Of a stretch of 36,087 nt of DNA, positions 17,199 to 25,519 are shown piece by piece. The notes beneath the pieces are model-generated. The model was given only the letters and a program-made list of their open reading frames with translations, was not told the DNA's origin and ran no database searches. The DNA comes from Acinetobacter portensis (GTDB lineage Bacteria > Pseudomonadota > Gammaproteobacteria > Pseudomonadales > Moraxellaceae), in the NCBI RefSeq assembly GCF_009372215.1, contig NZ_LWRV01000053.1, positions 1 to 36,087 of the forward strand, read 5' to 3'. The position numbers and the translations under genes are program-made. The stretch's first letter is position 1. Each line of letters begins with the position of its first letter.

Positions 17199-18197
17199 AT
17201 GCAAGTTATACAGTTTGAAATAAACGGAAATTCACGTGCTGTTGGTAAAGTTGAAAATGATACGGTTCATGTTGTTAAAGGTGTAAACAGCGTACGTGAT
17301 TTAGCTTTGTTAGCAATTGATAATAAGCAAAGTCTTGAACAGCAAATTGAAACTTTAGGTTTACAAGAAGATACGTATAGCTATGCATCGTTGCTTGAGA
17401 ATTTACAAGTTTTAGCTCCACTTGATCATCCAGATGTAGCGCATTGCTTTATTTCTGGCACAGGTTTAACGCATTTAGGTTCCGCTTCTGCGCGTAATAA
17501 AATGCATCAACAGAATTTAAGTGATGTAGAAGCTGAAACAGATACATTACGTATGTTCAATTGGGGAATTGAAGGCGGTAAACCAGAACAAGGTCAGGCA
17601 GGTGTTCAACCTGAATGGTTCTATAAAGGTGATGGTTCAATTGTTGTAAAACCTGGTGAATCTTTGCCATTACCACAATTTGCTGAAGATGGTGGTGAAG
17701 AACCTGAAATTGCAGGTTTATACGTGATTGGTTCAGATCTTAAACCATACAGAATTGGCTTTGCACTTGGTAATGAATATTCAGACCATGTTATGGAACG
17801 TCGTAACTACTTGTATTTAGCGCATTCTAAATTACGTTACTGTAGTTTTGGACCTGCCTTATTAACAGGTGAATTACCAGAGCATTTAGAAGGTGTAAGT
17901 CGTATTCGTCGTAATAATGAAGTGATTTGGGAAAAATCATTCTTATCTGGCGAAAATAACATGAGCCACAGTATTAGCAATCTTGAATATCATCATTTCA
18001 AATATCAACAATTCTTAAAACCAGGTGATGTTCATATTCATTACTTTGGTACAGCAACATTATCTTTTGCAGATGGTGTACGCACTGAAGTAGGTGATGA
18101 GTTTGAAATTGAAATGAAAGAATTTGGTTTACCACTGAAAAATAAATTGGTGCAAGCTGAACCTGAATTAGCTATTGGTTCTGTAATTACACTTTAA
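17199..18197 (+). CDS. AraD1/GguC-type FAH-family protein, likely 2-keto-3-deoxy-arabinonate dehydratase
   Basis: A 332-residue fumarylacetoacetate hydrolase-superfamily protein of the AraD1 (GguC) type, shown by the run HCFISGTGLTHLGSAS, FALGNEYSDHVMERRNY, FLSGENNMSHSISNLE and HIHYFGTATLSFADG. FAH-fold metal ligands are expected among the Glu/Asp residues of EEPEIAGLYVI and GNEYSDH. In pentose-acid pathways this enzyme removes water from 2-keto-3-deoxy-L-arabinonate, giving 2-oxoglutarate semialdehyde. The next gene encodes the matching semialdehyde dehydrogenase, only 10 bases away, which supports this reading over other FAH activities such as hydrolase or aldolase. GGAA precedes the ATG. 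Confidence 0.87.
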   Translation: MQVIQFEINGNSRAVGKVENDTVHVVKGVNSVRDLALLAIDNKQSLEQQIETLGLQEDTYSYASLLENLQVLAPLDHPDVAHCFISGTGLTHLGSASARNKMHQQNLSDVEAETDTLRMFNWGIEGGKPEQGQAGVQPEWFYKGDGSIVVKPGESLPLPQFAEDGGEEPEIAGLYVIGSDLKPYRIGFALGNEYSDHVMERRNYLYLAHSKLRYCSFGPALLTGELPEHLEGVSRIRRNNEVIWEKSFLSGENNMSHSISNLEYHHFKYQQFLKPGDVHIHYFGTATLSFADGVRTEVGDEFEIEMKEFGLPLKNKLVQAEPELAIGSVITL

Positions 18198-18207
18198 GGA
18201 AATAGAC

Positions 18208-19782
18208 ATGACTGTTGGACAAAACTTTATTGCTGGAAATCGTAGTGCTGAAGGCAATAAAAAACTTCAAAGTTTTAATGCATCGACTGGTGAAGCACTA
18301 AATTTTGAATTCGTTCAAGCAACAGAAGCAGAAGTAAATAAAGCTTGTGAGGCTGCACATGATGCATTTTTAAAGTTTCGTCATACTTCTCCAGAACTTC
18401 GAGCACAATTTTTAGATGCGATTGCAGATGAACTTGATGCATCAGGAGAAGATTTTTTAAATATTATTTCTCAAGAAACAGCTTTACCGCTTGCACGTTT
18501 ACAAGGTGAACGTGGTCGTACAAGTGGTCAAATGCGTTTGTTTGCTAAAGTTTTGCGCCGTGGTGATTTTTTAGGTGCAAGAATTGATACTGCACAGCCT
18601 GAACGTCAACCTTTACCACGTGTAGACTTACGTCAAATTCAAGTGGGTGTTGGTCCTGTTGCTGTATTTGGTGCAAGTAATTTCCCACTTGCATTTTCAA
18701 CTGCAGGCGGTGATACAGCATCTGCATTTGCAGCAGGTTGTTCTGTTGTTGTGAAAGCACATAGTGGACACATGGCAACTGCCGATTATGTTGCGCAAGC
18801 GATTGAACGTGCAATTGAAAAAACCAATATGCCAAAAGGCGTATTTAATATGGTTTATGGAAATGGTGTGGGTGAGTTTATTGTTAAACATCCGCGTATC
18901 AAAGCTGTAGGTTTTACAGGTTCACTTCGAGGCGGTCGTGCATTATGTGATATGGCAGCTGCACGTCCTCAGCCAATTCCAGTATTTGCGGAAATGAGTA
19001 GTATTAATCCAATGATTTTATTGCCACAAGCATTGCAAAATCGTGGTGAAAAAATTGCTCAGGAATTAGCAGATTCTGTCGTGATGGGTTGTGGTCAGTT
19101 TTGTACGAATCCTGGTTTAATTTTAGGTATTAAATCAAAAGAATTGAGTGATTTGGTACAAAATCTTGCAAAAAATATAGGTGCTAAACCATCTCAAACA
19201 ATGTTGAATGCAAGCACGTTGAAAAGCTATGTAAGCGGATTAAGTCATCTTGGTGAACATGCTGGTATTGAACACTTAGCAGGTCAAACTCAAGAAGGTA
19301 ATCAAGCTCAACCACAACTTTTCAAAGCATCAGTTGACTTATTATTAGCTGGCGATCAATTACTTCAAGAAGAGATTTTTGGCCCAACTACAATTGTGAT
19401 TGAAGTGGAAGATAAAGCGCAATTACACGCGGCATTATCTAGCATGAATGGTCAATTGACTGCATCACTTATTGGTGATGATACTGATTTTGAAACGTTT
19501 GCAGATCTTGTACCTGTGCTTGAAGAAAAAGCAGGTCGTTTACTTGTAAATGGTTATCCAACAGGTGTTGAAGTATCTGATGCAATGGTCCATGGCGGTC
19601 CATATCCAGCAACTTCGGATGCACGTGGTACATCTGTAGGTACCTTGGCAATTAATCGTTATTTACGTCCTGTATGCTTCCAAAACTATCCACAAAGTTT
19701 GTTGCCAGAAGCGTTACGCGATGAAAATCCATTGAATATTTTGCGCTTAGTAAATGGTGAAAATACACGTAATACAATTTAA
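18208..19782 (+). CDS. 2-oxoglutarate semialdehyde (2,5-dioxovalerate) dehydrogenase
   Basis: A 524-residue aldehyde dehydrogenase of the ketoglutaric-semialdehyde type (EC 1.2.1.26). The catalytic Cys is C299 in GCGQFCTNPG and the general base is E262 in FAEMSSINPM; the cofactor fold includes FTGSLRGGRAL. The GQFCTNPG and AEMSSINP signatures and the length above 500 distinguish this group from betaine- or succinate-semialdehyde enzymes. It yields 2-oxoglutarate, finishing the pathway. AAGGAA overlaps the AraD1 stop codon region, consistent with translational coupling. A strong terminator follows, so this ends the operon. Confidence 0.9.
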   Translation: MTVGQNFIAGNRSAEGNKKLQSFNASTGEALNFEFVQATEAEVNKACEAAHDAFLKFRHTSPELRAQFLDAIADELDASGEDFLNIISQETALPLARLQGERGRTSGQMRLFAKVLRRGDFLGARIDTAQPERQPLPRVDLRQIQVGVGPVAVFGASNFPLAFSTAGGDTASAFAAGCSVVVKAHSGHMATADYVAQAIERAIEKTNMPKGVFNMVYGNGVGEFIVKHPRIKAVGFTGSLRGGRALCDMAAARPQPIPVFAEMSSINPMILLPQALQNRGEKIAQELADSVVMGCGQFCTNPGLILGIKSKELSDLVQNLAKNIGAKPSQTMLNASTLKSYVSGLSHLGEHAGIEHLAGQTQEGNQAQPQLFKASVDLLLAGDQLLQEEIFGPTTIVIEVEDKAQLHAALSSMNGQLTASLIGDDTDFETFADLVPVLEEKAGRLLVNGYPTGVEVSDAMVHGGPYPATSDARGTSVGTLAINRYLRPVCFQNYPQSLLPEALRDENPLNILRLVNGENTRNTI

Positions 19783-19797
19783 GTATTAAGTGAATAA

Positions 19798-19829
19798 AAA
19801 AAGAGACCATTCACTGGTCTCTTTTTTTT
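19798..19829 (+). terminator. terminator of the transporter-araD1-dehydrogenase operon
   Basis: AAGAGACCA-TTCAC-TGGTCTCTT followed by TTTTTT: a 9-bp perfect stem with flanking A and T runs. Confidence 0.92.
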
Positions 19830-19852
19830 CATTAATGAATAGATGTGACTTA

Positions 19853-19864
19853 TGTAACGTTACA
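19853..19864. promoter_or_regulatory. 12-bp perfect palindrome, possible operator
   Basis: TGTAACGTTACA is an even, perfect palindrome in the 273-base gap between the operon terminator and the LysR gene, about 190 bases before the latter's start. Its shape suits a dimeric repressor site. Which protein binds it, if any, is unknown. Confidence 0.4.
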
Positions 19865-20019
19865 GCAAGGATGATAATTATTGAGAGCAATGTGAATTAA
19901 GTCTTGGAGTTATATTTACATGGGAGTTTAAAAAATAGACGTTTTAACTCAGCATGTTTTTTATGGAAAATATGGTAGGATGCTAAAGCAATAAACATAG
20001 ATTATATTATATTGGTTAT

Positions 20020-20038
20020 TGATAACAAATAGTTATCG
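20020..20038. promoter_or_regulatory. predicted LysR binding site at its own promoter
   Basis: TGATAACAAATAGTTATCG contains GATAAC-N5-GTTATC, an interrupted dyad of LysR type. GTTAT just before it makes a third half site. It ends 17 bases before the LysR start codon, where it would allow autorepression. A 16-of-19 match occurs upstream of the lactonase gene. Confidence 0.5.
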
Positions 20039-20055
20039 TATGAAAAGGATTTATA

Positions 20056-20982
20056 ATGACTGATCTAAATTATGCTAGTTTAAATAATTGGCTTAAATAC
20101 AAACACTTAGTGCTAATAGAAACACTTGCAAGAACGAATAATATGCATTTAGCAGCAGAGCATATGAATTTAAGTCAGCCTGCTGTAAGTAAAATGCTAA
20201 AAGAAATTGAAAATTTATTGGGGTTCGCTGTATTTGAACGTTTACCAAGAAATATGCCAGTTACGGCACTTGGTGAGTTTGTTGTTTTATATGCACAACG
20301 CGTACTGAATGATGCAAAACACTTTGTTGAAGAATTAGAAATCATGCGCTTAGGCGGTCATGGTTTTTTAAGGATTGGTGGAATTTTTGCTGCAACTGCA
20401 ATTGTTATTCCAAATTCAATTATTAAAATTAAAAAGAAATGGCCATTATTAAGTATTGATGTTGTTGAGCAGACGAGTGATCATTTAATGGAAATGTTAA
20501 GTGAACATACAATTGATTTGGCGGTGGGACGCTTTACCAATGAAATGCAAAGTCAATATTTCGATTTTCGACCATTAGGACCTGAACCATTCTGTATTGT
20601 GGTCAATCAAAGCCATCCTTGCGCGGCAATGGATTATTGCGAGCTTAAAGATTTACTTGAATGGCCTTGGTTGTTGTATCCGAAAGGAACGCCAATTCGC
20701 GATAGAATGGAAGGGGCTTTTTCACGTGCAAATGTAAAAGTGCCGTTAAACACAGTAAATACCATGTCTATGCAAACGTTCTTGCAGATGTTGAAAACAT
20801 CGCCAATGGTTGCAATGTTGCCTGAGGCAATGGTACAGCAGCAAGTGAAAGAAGGGCATTTGAAAATTATAAAAACAGAGTTACAGCTTAAAGCACAAGA
20901 TTATGGTGTTTTAACACGTAAAGGCGAATCTATTTCTGATATTGCACAAACTTTTATTGATATTTTATTGGCTCAGGTTTAA
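20056..20982 (+). CDS. LysR-family regulator, GbpR-like
   Basis: A 308-residue LysR-type regulator. The winged helix-turn-helix (about 15-75) reads HLVLIETLARTNNMHLAAEHMNLSQPAVSKMLKEIENLLG, then LFERLPR-like FERLPRNMPVT. The effector domain has GFLRIGGIFAATAIVIP and DLAVGRF. This pattern resembles GbpR/galactose-binding-protein regulators, which sit beside sugar and sugar-acid genes. AAGGA precedes the ATG. It is flanked by the catabolic operon on the left and the convergent lactonase on the right, so control of the lactonase and the second transporter is likely, supported by shared candidate sites. Confidence 0.88.
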   Translation: MTDLNYASLNNWLKYKHLVLIETLARTNNMHLAAEHMNLSQPAVSKMLKEIENLLGFAVFERLPRNMPVTALGEFVVLYAQRVLNDAKHFVEELEIMRLGGHGFLRIGGIFAATAIVIPNSIIKIKKKWPLLSIDVVEQTSDHLMEMLSEHTIDLAVGRFTNEMQSQYFDFRPLGPEPFCIVVNQSHPCAAMDYCELKDLLEWPWLLYPKGTPIRDRMEGAFSRANVKVPLNTVNTMSMQTFLQMLKTSPMVAMLPEAMVQQQVKEGHLKIIKTELQLKAQDYGVLTRKGESISDIAQTFIDILLAQV

Positions 20983-20997
20983 ATGTTTATCTAAGCA

Positions 20998-21033
20998 ATA
21001 AAAAAAGACTAAGTGAACTTAGTCTTTTTTTAT
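20998..21033. terminator. bidirectional terminator, LysR/lactonase
   Basis: AAAAAAGACTAAG-TGAA-CTTAGTCTTTTTT: a 13-bp perfect inverted repeat between convergent genes, with T runs on both strands. Confidence 0.9.
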
Positions 21034-21050
21034 GTTTATAAAGTTTTGAA

Positions 21051-21932
21051 TTAACCTTTAAATCGAACTTCAGGGATACCTGTAACACCAAGACCATGAA
21101 TAGCAAACAGACTTCCGCGTAGTTGATTATCGCCAGGGAAGCGTGGTAGCGGAGGTTGAGACATCGACGTTGCGTATAGAATATCTAAATTTTTACCACC
21201 AAAAGCAAGACTTGTTACTTTTTTCACAGGCATATCAATAATACGGTCTATGGTACCATTTGGTGCATAACGAATGATTTTTCCTGAATATACTTTTGCA
21301 CTCCATAAGTAGCCTTCGCTATCTACAGTTGCGCCATCAGCAGAACCACCATCACTCATGTCAACAGTTGCTAAGACTTTTTTATTTGTTAGTGGTGCAC
21401 CATCTTCAGCACTATAATCATAAGTCCAAATTTCGCCTTGCCATGTGTCATTAAAGAAGAACTGACTTCCGTCTTTATTCCAACAAACACCATTTGAAGT
21501 ATTGATATCAGTTTCAAGAACTTCAATTTCTAAGTTGTGATTTAAACGATAAAGTTTTCCTGTTTTTTCGGCTTCTTCACGATTCATAGAGCCAAAAACA
21601 TAACGACCTTGACGGTCTACGGCACCATCATTTAAACGGTTGAAAGGCATATTGGGTTCAGGGTTTGCAATGAATTCCAAATCACCAGTTTCAAAATCTA
21701 AAGTATGTAGACCATCTTCTAGAGCAACGATTGCACCATTATGGTTTTCACGTAGGGCATAAGAGCCTACTTTTTGGAATGTTTCCCAAGCTCTTAAATT
21801 TCCACCGTGCTCATCACATGAAAATAATCTGCCATCAAAAATATCAACCCAAAATAAACGTTGACGAATTGGATCCCAAGTTGGTACTTCACCTAATTTA
21901 GTCTTGATGTCTACAAGTACTTTAATTTCCAT
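21051..21932 (-). CDS. SMP-30/gluconolactonase-family sugar lactonase
   Basis: A 293-residue six-bladed beta-propeller lactonase. The metal-binding Glu sits in GEVPTWD near the N-terminus, with further expected ligands in PFNRLNDGAVD, NTSNGVCW and the catalytic-region DGGSADGATVDSEGYLW. It hydrolyses aldonolactones (pentono-1,4-lactones are likely here) to aldonates, feeding the dehydratase. The start is the ATG at 21932, with GGAA ten bases upstream and the family-typical opening MEIKVLVD; 25 further codons upstream are open but lack family character. No signal peptide, so cytoplasmic. Divergent from the second MFS gene. Confidence 0.9.
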   Translation of the reverse strand: MEIKVLVDIKTKLGEVPTWDPIRQRLFWVDIFDGRLFSCDEHGGNLRAWETFQKVGSYALRENHNGAIVALEDGLHTLDFETGDLEFIANPEPNMPFNRLNDGAVDRQGRYVFGSMNREEAEKTGKLYRLNHNLEIEVLETDINTSNGVCWNKDGSQFFFNDTWQGEIWTYDYSAEDGAPLTNKKVLATVDMSDGGSADGATVDSEGYLWSAKVYSGKIIRYAPNGTIDRIIDMPVKKVTSLAFGGKNLDILYATSMSQPPLPRFPGDNQLRGSLFAIHGLGVTGIPEVRFKG

Positions 21933-22041
21933 ATTATCTATTTCCAAGTGCCGATATTGAATTGATATTGAAATACAATGCCAAATTGTGGACACACTAA
22001 AGCTCAAATATTTTTTAATCCAATGATTAATTATTAATTTG

Positions 22042-22060
22042 TGATAATAATTAGTTATTG
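22042..22060. promoter_or_regulatory. predicted LysR site upstream of the lactonase
   Basis: TGATAATAATTAGTTATTG matches the element at 20020-20038 in 16 of 19 positions with the same 5-base dyad spacing. It lies 110 bases upstream of the lactonase start. Confidence 0.5.
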
Positions 22061-22424
22061 GAAGTAATATTTTAATAATTAAATGGAAGTGAGGGAATAA
22101 GACAAAAGGACAAGATGTAAATATTCTCTAGATGATTTAAATTTTTTATGACTCGATAATCAAAACTAATTTTTAATATGAATTAAATATCAATTTAAAG
22201 ATAAGAATAAATCTATCGAATGATATTTTTTTAAACTTAAGGTATTAAATTTAACTATTAATTTATTAAAACTTAATAATTAAATGTGTGGAATTATTAT
22301 AATTAATTCGATAACTAAAAGTAATTAAATATTAATTAAAAATAATTGGTAATTATCAAAGCTGCTCTTTATATTACAGAAAATTTTAGTCGGAATAATA
22401 AGTAAAACGACTGGACATGGACAG

Positions 22425-22441
22425 ATCATGCTTCGCATGAT
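22425..22441 (+). promoter_or_regulatory. leader hairpin next to the ribosome site
   Basis: ATCATGC-TTC-GCATGAT is a 7-bp perfect stem with a 3-base loop, ending four bases before AGGAAGGG, the ribosome binding site of the following transporter. It could tune translation or mRNA stability. Confidence 0.45.
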
Positions 22442-22455
22442 TAAAGGAAGGGAAT

Positions 22456-23775
22456 ATGAGTTTAAAAAAGGTGCATCGTCACTCTTGGGTATCGTTAGTT
22501 GTATGTTGGTTAATCTGGTTAGTTATTGCATATGACCGCGAACTAATTTTCCGTGCTGCAAATATGATTTGTGAAGAGTTTTCACTCACGCCAACTGAGT
22601 GGGGCTATACCGTTGCAGCTATTACAGTGTCTTTAGCACTACTCAGTATTCCTGTGAGTGCTTACTGTGATTTAAAAGCGCCAGGTTGGAAACGTGCTAT
22701 TTTCCAATGGCCTTTAATTATTGGCTTTACGTTCTTATCATTACTTTCTGGCATCATGTCTTTTAGTAATACTTTTTATAAATTTGTTATTTTACGTATT
22801 ATGGTTTCAATTGGTTGTGGTGTTGCAGAACCAATTGGCGTAAGTAATACAGCAGAATGGTGGCCTAAAGAACACCGAGGTTTTGCGATTGGTGCACACC
22901 ATGCTGGTTATCCAGTAGGAGCTGCACTTAGCGGTGTTGTAATGGCATCAATTATTTATTACTTCGGTCCTGAAAATTGGCGCTATGCATTTTATCTAGG
23001 AATTATGATATCTGTACCAGTGCTTACATTCTGGGCAATTTATTCAAATAAAAAACGTTATGACGAATTTCACGATTCTTGTGTGGAAAATGGTTTTACA
23101 CCACCCACAGAGAATCCATGTTTAGAAACAGCTGCAAAAAATCCAACAAAATCGAACAAAGGTGTTTTGAGAAAGACGCTGAAATCTCGTGGTATTTTGT
23201 TCACAGCAGGCAGTACCTTAATTACTCACATTGTATATTTAGGTTTCTTAACAATTTTCCCTGCGTATTTATATAACATTGTTGGTTTAGATTTAGCAAA
23301 AGCAGCAGGTTTAAGTGCGGTATTTACCATTACAGGTATTATGGGGCAGGTTTTCTGGCCTACGCTTTCAGATAAAATTGGTCGTCGTAAAACATTAATT
23401 CTTTGTGGTATTTGGATGGCTGTAGGGATCGCGAGCTTCTGTTTAACGCAAGGTGTTATATCTGTCATTATCATTCAATTGATTTTTGGTTTTTCTGCAA
23501 ATGCAATTTGGCCAATTTTCTATGCAACGGCATCTGACTACGCTGAAAATGAAGCGATGGGTACTGCAAATAGTATTATTACTGTAGCACTTTATGTGGG
23601 TGGTGCAATTGCGCCAATCTTAATGGGTTCATTATTAACATCATTTGGTGGTTGGCATAATCCTAAGGGTTATATGCTTTGCTTCATTTTAATGTCTGTA
23701 TGTGCCTTGATTGGTGTAGCTCTACAAGTCATTTTAGGTTACTTAGATAAAAAAGATAAAATTATTTCAGCTTAA
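22456..23775 (+). CDS. MFS transporter, likely sugar or sugar-acid carrier
   Basis: A 439-residue 12-helix major facilitator. The first half contains WLIWLVIAYDRELIFRAANMIC, NTAEWWPKEHRGFAIGAHHAGYPVGAALSG and a long cytoplasmic loop at about 195-235. The second half has WPTLSDKIGRRKTLILCG, a motif A copy. The strong AGGAAGGG ribosome site follows a hairpin. Placement between the lactonase and a LamB-like porin suggests uptake of the same class of substrate, perhaps lactones or oligomeric sugars. Specificity cannot be deduced. A strong terminator separates it from the porin gene. Confidence 0.87.
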   Translation: MSLKKVHRHSWVSLVVCWLIWLVIAYDRELIFRAANMICEEFSLTPTEWGYTVAAITVSLALLSIPVSAYCDLKAPGWKRAIFQWPLIIGFTFLSLLSGIMSFSNTFYKFVILRIMVSIGCGVAEPIGVSNTAEWWPKEHRGFAIGAHHAGYPVGAALSGVVMASIIYYFGPENWRYAFYLGIMISVPVLTFWAIYSNKKRYDEFHDSCVENGFTPPTENPCLETAAKNPTKSNKGVLRKTLKSRGILFTAGSTLITHIVYLGFLTIFPAYLYNIVGLDLAKAAGLSAVFTITGIMGQVFWPTLSDKIGRRKTLILCGIWMAVGIASFCLTQGVISVIIIQLIFGFSANAIWPIFYATASDYAENEAMGTANSIITVALYVGGAIAPILMGSLLTSFGGWHNPKGYMLCFILMSVCALIGVALQVILGYLDKKDKIISA

Positions 23776-23792
23776 TTTCTGAACATAATCTA

Positions 23793-23836
23793 AAGACGGC
23801 AATTTCAATTTAAACACTGAAACTGCCGTCTTTTTT
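23793..23836 (+). terminator. terminator after the second MFS gene
   Basis: AAGACGGCA-A-TTTCA pairs with TGAAA-C-TGCCGTCTT, a 14-bp stem with one mismatch, followed by TTTTT. Confidence 0.9.
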
Positions 23837-23924
23837 GAATTTTCCAAAGTTTAATTTCCGATTTTAAAGTGAAAGCTTTATTACGGGGAACGCATGTCTA
23901 AAAAATCATAAAAGGGAATAATTT

Positions 23925-25097
23925 ATGAATAAAATGCTTTTATTGGCAGCTACATCGCTATTCACAACACAAACTATATTTGCACTTGATGTACATGGAT
24001 ATGTTCGATTAGGTGCAGGTTCTGATACCAGTGGAAATGGTCAAGAATGTTTTCAACTTTCTGGCGCACCCGCAAAATACCGTTTAGGTAATGAATGTGA
24101 TCAATACGGAGAATTATTTGGTTCTCAGAAATTAATAGAGTTTGCAGATAATTCTAAATTAAGTATTAATGCAATGGGTCAATTTTCAAATGATTATAAT
24201 AAATCACTTAAATTTAGTGGTGATCATGGATTTACCCGTTTAAGCCAAGCCTATTTAAACTGGGAAAATGTATCGGTATTAAATGGCGGTAATTTATGGG
24301 CAGGGCGCAGATATTACAATCGACATGATATTCATATGTCAGATTTTTTTTATTGGAATCAAAGTGCAACAGGCTTTGGTATAGATAAATACAAACTAGG
24401 TGATTTAGAAGTTAGTTATGTTTTTTCTAGAAAAGATAATGTTTTCCAAAAGGAATATATTAATCGACACGATATAACTGTAGGTAATATCGCTGTAAAT
24501 AAAAATAATCATATTCAAGCAGGTATATCTTTAATTGATGCGAATAAAAATGGTTGGGCATTTTCTTTAGAAAATACAACAACAGACTTTTTAAATGGTA
24601 AAAATACATTTTCTATTCAATATGGTGTTGGTGCTGGTACGGGATTAAGCTATACAGGTAATCCATCATTAGATCGTGAAAGTAAAAATTTCCGTGCTTT
24701 AGATTATGTCGATTGGGAAAGTGATAATAAAATCTTCAATGGTCAGTTCCAAGTCATTTATCAAGAAACAGATATTGAAAACCAAGACAAGCAAAAATGG
24801 TTTTCAGCAGGAACACGAACGGCTTATGTAATTAATGATAAATTCAAAATTTCATCTGAAATTGGTTATGACCAAATTAATCAATCTAATGAAACACGAC
24901 GTTTAACAAAATTTACCCTTGCGCCAACATTAGCCTTAAATGGTACGGGTTATTATGATCGCCCTGAAATTCGACTTTATTATACCTATGCACATTGGAA
25001 TGATAATGAACAAAAAATGCGTGATGTAACAGAAAATAATTTCTCAGGTACAAATCACGGATCAAATGTAGGTATTCAAATTGAGCATTTTTGGTAA
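23925..25097 (+). CDS. LamB-like carbohydrate porin
   Basis: A 390-residue outer-membrane protein with a Sec signal (MNKMLLLAATSLFTTQTIFA, cleavage before LDVHGYVR). Maltoporin landmarks are clear: HGYVRLGAG at the mature N-terminus, the paired Cys of the first loop, GRRYYNRHDIHMSDFFYWN, and the C-terminal strand ending IEHFW with the terminal aromatic needed for assembly. It is somewhat shorter than E. coli LamB (about 420 mature residues). Trimeric sugar-selective diffusion is expected. AAGGGA precedes the ATG. Its place after the transporter suggests outer-membrane entry of the sugar or sugar acid used by this island. Confidence 0.9.
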   Translation: MNKMLLLAATSLFTTQTIFALDVHGYVRLGAGSDTSGNGQECFQLSGAPAKYRLGNECDQYGELFGSQKLIEFADNSKLSINAMGQFSNDYNKSLKFSGDHGFTRLSQAYLNWENVSVLNGGNLWAGRRYYNRHDIHMSDFFYWNQSATGFGIDKYKLGDLEVSYVFSRKDNVFQKEYINRHDITVGNIAVNKNNHIQAGISLIDANKNGWAFSLENTTTDFLNGKNTFSIQYGVGAGTGLSYTGNPSLDRESKNFRALDYVDWESDNKIFNGQFQVIYQETDIENQDKQKWFSAGTRTAYVINDKFKISSEIGYDQINQSNETRRLTKFTLAPTLALNGTGYYDRPEIRLYYTYAHWNDNEQKMRDVTENNFSGTNHGSNVGIQIEHFW

Positions 25098-25519
25098 TTT
25101 AAATCAAAACTGCGTGGCTTGATAGTGGCTGATGTAAAGGTTTATTACCTAAGCATTAGCCATTTTTGTTTAAATAGAAAAATCTAACTTGATGAATAAT
25201 TTGTTTTTTTATCACTTATGAATAATAGAATTCTTTTATTCATAAATTAAATAATTTTAGAATGATTCAATTGATATTGAGTTGCCTGTTTTAAATGAAG
25301 CAATTCAGATGGTTGCTCATCTCAATTATTGCAATAGTTACATGATATAAATTCATCTTTAAGTGAATGTAATTCATTATTTATATTAAAAAATAGGCTT
25401 AAATAATTAAAATATATTGATTTATATATGTATTTTAATTTTTTGTGCAAGTTGAATTAAATTAGACAATCTTCACATATTTCTATTCAATCAATATTCA
25501 AATAAATGTTGGTTAATTC
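25098..25519. other. intergenic region after the porin
   Basis: AT-rich with no coding sign. It contains the porin terminator at 25126-25168 and the promoter region of the MetE-like gene. I see no other strong structure. Confidence 0.5.
25126..25168 (+). terminator. porin terminator
   Basis: TGGCTGATG pairs with CATTAGCCA (one G-U), with an inner AGGT/ACCT pairing, followed by TTTTT. It lies 28 bases after the porin stop codon. Confidence 0.65.

Larger units (their letters stand above)
21933..22455. promoter_or_regulatory. divergent lactonase-transporter control region
   Basis: A very AT-rich region with no coding sign. It holds a LysR-like site at 22042-22060, a weaker dyad AATAAT-N5-ATTATC at 22341-22357, and a hairpin directly before the transporter ribosome site at 22425-22441. 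The first two sit about 110 and 100 bases from the lactonase and transporter starts respectively. Confidence 0.45.

Noticed and set aside
18545..18891. Two leftward open frames inside the semialdehyde dehydrogenase gene
   Set aside because: Both are antisense shadows of a clear aldehyde dehydrogenase with intact catalytic residues; their His/Gln-rich compositions are frame artefacts.
21933..22007. N-terminal extension of the lactonase by 25 codons
   Set aside because: The extension lacks family similarity and a ribosome site; the ATG at 21932 has GGAA upstream and the typical opening.
22341..22357. Third LysR site as a firm call
   Set aside because: AATAAT-N5-ATTATC keeps the dyad spacing but matches the other two sites at only about 12 of 19 positions in very AT-rich DNA.
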